Below the pieces are notes generated by a model that was given only the letters and a program-made list of their open reading frames with translations, was not told the DNA's origin and searched no databases. The position numbers and the translations under genes were made by a program. A stretch of 64,000 nucleotides of DNA from Gammaproteobacteria bacterium. GTDB lineage: Bacteria > Pseudomonadota > Gammaproteobacteria > Pseudomonadales > JAUIET01. Shown piece by piece: positions 60,845 to 64,000 of the stretch (positions are counted from its first letter, which is position 1; every line of letters begins with the position of its first letter). The stretch covers positions 310,001 to 374,000 of the forward strand of contig JAUIET010000001.1 in NCBI GenBank assembly GCA_030429735.1. Direction: 5' to 3'.

Positions 60845-60850
60845 CTTAGC
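60828..60850 (+). repeat. TTAGC pentamer repeat over a stop codon
   Basis: AGC followed by four TTAGC units spans the end of the molybdopterin gene. The first units encode QLSLA and the stop is in the fourth. Gain or loss of a five-base unit would shift the frame and move the stop. Confidence 0.85.
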
Positions 60851-60867
60851 ATGAAGCTGCCGGGTCC

Positions 60868-62484
60868 CTAACGACGAACTTGATAATCCGATTGCTTGAG
60901 ATCCCAGGTATTGGCACCTACCCCAATATCACGTAGCTTATACTTTTGTACTTTGTTGGTTGGTGTGTATGGCAGTTCGGTCACGAAATCCATATAACGT
61001 GGCACAAAATAATACGGCGCATTGTCATTCACAAATTCGCACAGCTGCTCAGCAGTGATCGATTCACCTTCTTTCACCACGATATCCACTTTCAGCTCGT
61101 GCTCTGATTCCACTTCAGCCGACGGGATTCCATAGGCCGCCACATCACTCACGCCTGGGAAACGGCGAAACACGCTTTCCACTTCCAGCGTGGAGATGTT
61201 TCTGCCGCCATATCGGACGGCGTCTTTCTTGCGATCAACAAAGAAATACGCGCCGGTTGCAGCGTCCTGTCGCGCCATGTCACCGGTCAAATACCATTCG
61301 CCCCGATACGCGTTTGCGGTCGCCTCGGGGTCATCGAAGTATCCGTTAAACAACAGATGCGGCTCCTTAGGCTTAATGCAAATCTCTCCAGGCTGACCTA
61401 CTTCTACTTCATTGCCGTCATCGTCGCACAGTTTCAGCTCAACATCCGGTGGCGGGAAACCCAGCGAGTAAACCGGCACATCATCACGCGCCTCGGGTTG
61501 CGTGGTGATCAGCTGTGATTCGCTCTGACCCAAGCCTACCCGGCATAACTCAAGATTAAAACGCTGCTCGAACTTTTTCCAAAGGTCCGGCGGAAACGGT
61601 ACCACCATCGCTTTTCGCAAGGTGGTCTTTGCGTCATCGTCGCGTTCTGGCTGGTTCCATAAAAACACTCCCATGGCCCCAATCAGAAAGGTCTGTGTTG
61701 CCTGAAATAATTCAATCCGTTCCCAAAAACCAGTGACCGAAAAGCGCGGTTCGATCACGCATGGAATGCCTTCCAGCAAGGCGCGATAGATAGCCGTTAT
61801 CCAGGCACCCGTATTAAACAAGGGCATTGCACAGTAAATGACATCGCCTTTGCGCGTTTCAAATATGATCGAAGCACCCTGAAAAATCGCTCTAATCCAG
61901 CCATTGTAATTTTGCATTACTCCCTTGGATTTTCCTGTAGTACCCGAGGTCCACAAAATGGCACAGTTGTCGCCATAGTGCTGGTCGCTGTAGTCTGACT
62001 GCAATGGTGGGTACTCAGTCAGGCTTGCGTAATCATGCATGCCATCGACGGGATCGGTCGTTTTATCGTTGATGCATATCCAAACCGGGATATCCAGTTG
62101 GCTTTTGATCTCGTCAATTCGTGCACAGTATTCCGTATCTGTCACAAATACTTTACAACGTGAGCGCTGCACAGAATCCAGTAACCATTCTCCCTTGTAA
62201 TCGGTGTTGATAGGCACCCAAACCGCACCCAGCTTGTTGGCTGCCAGGGCAAGCAATACAAATTCAGGGCGATTACCGGCATACAGACCAATACGGTCAC
62301 CTTTTTCAAGCCCTAGTTTGGCCAGGCCGGTGGCCAGCCTGTTGGTCACGTCATCCGCTTGTGCAAACGTGACGCGTATTTCCTCATTCACCAAAAACTC
62401 GGTATCACTGTTATTTTCAGCCTGCATGCGCAGAATTTTCGGAAAGATTCGCAGATCAGTGTCACTCAGGTCTGGCTTGTACAT
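60868..62484 (-). CDS. AMP-forming acyl-CoA ligase
   Basis: ATG 62484 (MYKPDLSDTDLRIFPKILRMQ) gives 538 residues; the 59 extra residues of the track ORF overlap the divergent gene's upstream region. The ANL-family P-loop is LWTSGTTGKSKGVMQN, followed by GLGQSE, WYLTGDMARQD (A5) and the hinge KDAVRYGGRNISTLEVE with the A10 Lys near TPTNKVQKYKL. It resembles crotonobetaine/carnitine-CoA and medium-chain acyl-CoA ligases. The substrate is a carboxylic acid of unknown kind. Confidence 0.9.
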   Translation of the reverse strand: MYKPDLSDTDLRIFPKILRMQAENNSDTEFLVNEEIRVTFAQADDVTNRLATGLAKLGLEKGDRIGLYAGNRPEFVLLALAANKLGAVWVPINTDYKGEWLLDSVQRSRCKVFVTDTEYCARIDEIKSQLDIPVWICINDKTTDPVDGMHDYASLTEYPPLQSDYSDQHYGDNCAILWTSGTTGKSKGVMQNYNGWIRAIFQGASIIFETRKGDVIYCAMPLFNTGAWITAIYRALLEGIPCVIEPRFSVTGFWERIELFQATQTFLIGAMGVFLWNQPERDDDAKTTLRKAMVVPFPPDLWKKFEQRFNLELCRVGLGQSESQLITTQPEARDDVPVYSLGFPPPDVELKLCDDDGNEVEVGQPGEICIKPKEPHLLFNGYFDDPEATANAYRGEWYLTGDMARQDAATGAYFFVDRKKDAVRYGGRNISTLEVESVFRRFPGVSDVAAYGIPSAEVESEHELKVDIVVKEGESITAEQLCEFVNDNAPYYFVPRYMDFVTELPYTPTNKVQKYKLRDIGVGANTWDLKQSDYQVRR

Positions 62485-62570
62485 AGCGGATACTCTTATG
62501 ATGACCGTTGAATAGTGTACTCTGCGAATAAGCGGTCGTGTAAAGTCTTGCGATGATTTAACAGCAACCC

Positions 62571-64000
62571 ATGAAACCTCAACTATTTGTCTTTTTGATA
62601 TCCTCACTTCTGTTGGCCCCCGCCGCGATGACCAGGGGTGAAGTCTTGCCAGGTGTCGCAAACACCGAAGACGAGGAGCCTAAAGAGAGTGTTTATACGT
62701 TCAAGGAAAGCCCGGCCAACGCACTCAGGGTGCTGGAACAACTTCAGTCTGAATTTGATGTTAACGTCAGCGAAGACGAGCGCTCTTTGTTTGATGATGC
62801 CAGTGACGGTCGATTGGACAACTGGTCGCTGGCTGAGGCTGCCTTACTGGCATCAGGCATAGATGACGCAGTTCAGCGCCAGCGTTATCTTAAGCAGCTA
62901 AGCCGTCTTGGTGTGTCGGCAAAACGCGCAATCGAGGAAAACACTGACCAAGCACTTGGCCAGCAATTGCTGCGCTGGATGCACGAAAAGCCGCTAAAGT
63001 CCGGTTATTATGCTCAGCAAACTCTGCTCTCAACGACGCTGGATAAGGGCACCTATAACTGCGTTTCTTCTGCGGTGCTTTATGCCTTGCTTGGCAAAGA
63101 ACTGGGGCTGGATGTGCGTGGCGTAGAAGTACCAGATCATGCCTTTGCAAAAATAGCGACTGTCGATCAAGATATTGACGTAGAAACAACCACCGAGCAT
63201 GGTTACAACCCTGCGCGGTCTAGAAAGGCCGCCAGTAAATTCGCCGAGCGCACTGGCTTCGCCTACATCCCGGTATCCAGATCGCACCTGCGAAGAGAAA
63301 CGTCAGCATTAGGACTGATCGCACTGATCTACTATAACCGCGGCGTGGAGTACAGTTCGAGAGAAGAGCACTATACGGCGCTGCTTTATTACTTCCGCGC
63401 ACTCAGTTTAGACCAGGAAGCAGCGTCGGCAATCAAGAACGCGCTGGCGTCAATTTCCAACTGGGGCTTGCGGCTGGCCAAGTCCGGGGACTTTGACGGT
63501 GGCCTGAAAGTATTGAACGTTGGACTGAGCCTGGCACCGGAAGACAGAGGGTTGAAGCACAACAAGAAAGCGTTGTGGCAAATGCGCATCAACGACGCCA
63601 GGGACAATGGCTCGCGCGAGAAACTAATAGCCGTTTTGCGCGAGGCGGATGCCGCAATGCCAAACGCAAGATTCGCACAGCAGCTAGTGCATGCTCTGAT
63701 TCAGCCAGCCGAGCAAAAGGCAAAAATGGGCAACTGGGCAGAATCAGTCGAACTGTATGCGCTCGTTAGAAAGGAGTTTCCGACGAATCATATTTTGAAG
63801 CAGAACGAAGTTGCCACCTGGCATCAGTGGGCAAACCACTATCTCGAGCAAAACCGCTGGCAGGAAGCTCTGAACGTTTACGAAAAAGCGGTCAGGCAGC
63901 GACCCAAAACCAGCAGCTTTCAGCAAAACATTGCGTATGCTGGTCAACAAATGCTCGCAGAGCTTCGCCTGCCGGACGCAGCAACCAGGCAAGCAGTGGA
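62571..64000 (+). CDS. Exported Cys/His-plus-repeat protein, 3' truncated
   Basis: Open from ATG 62571 to the window edge, at least 476 codons, and absent from the ORF track because no stop is reached. A Sec signal (MKPQLFVFLISSLLLAPAA) leads into a helical region and then YNCVSSAVLYALLGKELGL, VEVPDHAFAKI and VETTTEHGYNP, a Cys-His-acid arrangement like transglutaminase-like (SirB1-type) domains. From about residue 255 it has TPR-like helical repeats (ALLYYFRALSLDQEA, GGLKVLNVGLSLAPED, ALNVYEKAVRQRPK). Function unknown. Confidence 0.75.
   Translation, partial: MKPQLFVFLISSLLLAPAAMTRGEVLPGVANTEDEEPKESVYTFKESPANALRVLEQLQSEFDVNVSEDERSLFDDASDGRLDNWSLAEAALLASGIDDAVQRQRYLKQLSRLGVSAKRAIEENTDQALGQQLLRWMHEKPLKSGYYAQQTLLSTTLDKGTYNCVSSAVLYALLGKELGLDVRGVEVPDHAFAKIATVDQDIDVETTTEHGYNPARSRKAASKFAERTGFAYIPVSRSHLRRETSALGLIALIYYNRGVEYSSREEHYTALLYYFRALSLDQEAASAIKNALASISNWGLRLAKSGDFDGGLKVLNVGLSLAPEDRGLKHNKKALWQMRINDARDNGSREKLIAVLREADAAMPNARFAQQLVHALIQPAEQKAKMGNWAESVELYALVRKEFPTNHILKQNEVATWHQWANHYLEQNRWQEALNVYEKAVRQRPKTSSFQQNIAYAGQQMLAELRLPDAATRQAV

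Overview
The window is ordinary chromosome from a Gram-negative gammaproteobacterium, probably marine. The evidence is the gene orders carA-carB-greA, grpE-dnaK-dnaJ and smpB/ratA/rnfH/bamE, a tmRNA tag of the gammaproteobacterial type (ANDNSYALAA), BamE and an RND tripartite pump, a sigma-32 type heat-shock promoter before grpE, and an Escherichia-type LexA box before recN. No rRNA or tRNA gene was found, and no CRISPR array, intact transposase or integrase.

Layout. 1-9.3 kb: a DUF885 lipoprotein, a small zinc-ribbon protein, a Tat-exported aldo/keto reductase and a complete RND efflux set. 9.4-16.2 kb: tag (DNA glycosylase), a lipoprotein esterase with a 155-residue Pro-x spacer, an EAL phosphodiesterase, DUF1272, a cold-shock protein and an iron alcohol dehydrogenase. 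16.2-36.5 kb: housekeeping block with greA, carB and carA (promoter and leader terminator visible), DUF6279, DUF3754, dapB, dnaJ, dnaK, grpE, a rhomboid protease, YceH, hrcA, recN, fur, bamE, rnfH, ratA and an NSS transporter. 36.5-39.3 kb: smpB, three 117-bp tandem repeats, an ssrA (tmRNA) gene split by a group I intron in its T-loop, a LAGLIDADG endonuclease gene just outside the intron, and a relic of hsdM. 39.3-42.7 kb: a stress module of YfdX, a membrane-anchored Hsp20, an RpoH-like sigma factor and a cytosolic Hsp20. 42.9-64 kb: accessory metabolism, comprising a DapB-like dehydrogenase, DUF3080 with Cry-DASH, an amidohydrolase, Tat-exported and TMADH-like flavoenzymes, YchJ, a ZntR-controlled metal permease, a BASS transporter, DUF3604, an acyltransferase, a molybdopterin oxidoreductase, an acyl-CoA ligase and a truncated Cys/His-plus-repeat protein.

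How the parts fit together. SmpB and tmRNA form the trans-translation system, but here the tRNA-like half of tmRNA exists only after a 258-nt intron is removed, so ribosome rescue should depend on splicing. Heat-shock control appears twice: classical sigma-32 promoters precede grpE and dnaK, and an accessory RpoH paralogue sits among two Hsp20 genes and a YfdX gene, with CTTGA(A/T)A boxes upstream of three of the four. The dnaK-dnaJ gap carries two opposed copies of a composite hairpin module whose core is conserved while its outer arms differ.

The strongest candidates for follow-up are the intron-split ssrA with its external homing endonuclease, the ssrA-linked stress island, and the paired hairpin modules. 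All calls come from reading sequence and ORF translations; no database search was run.
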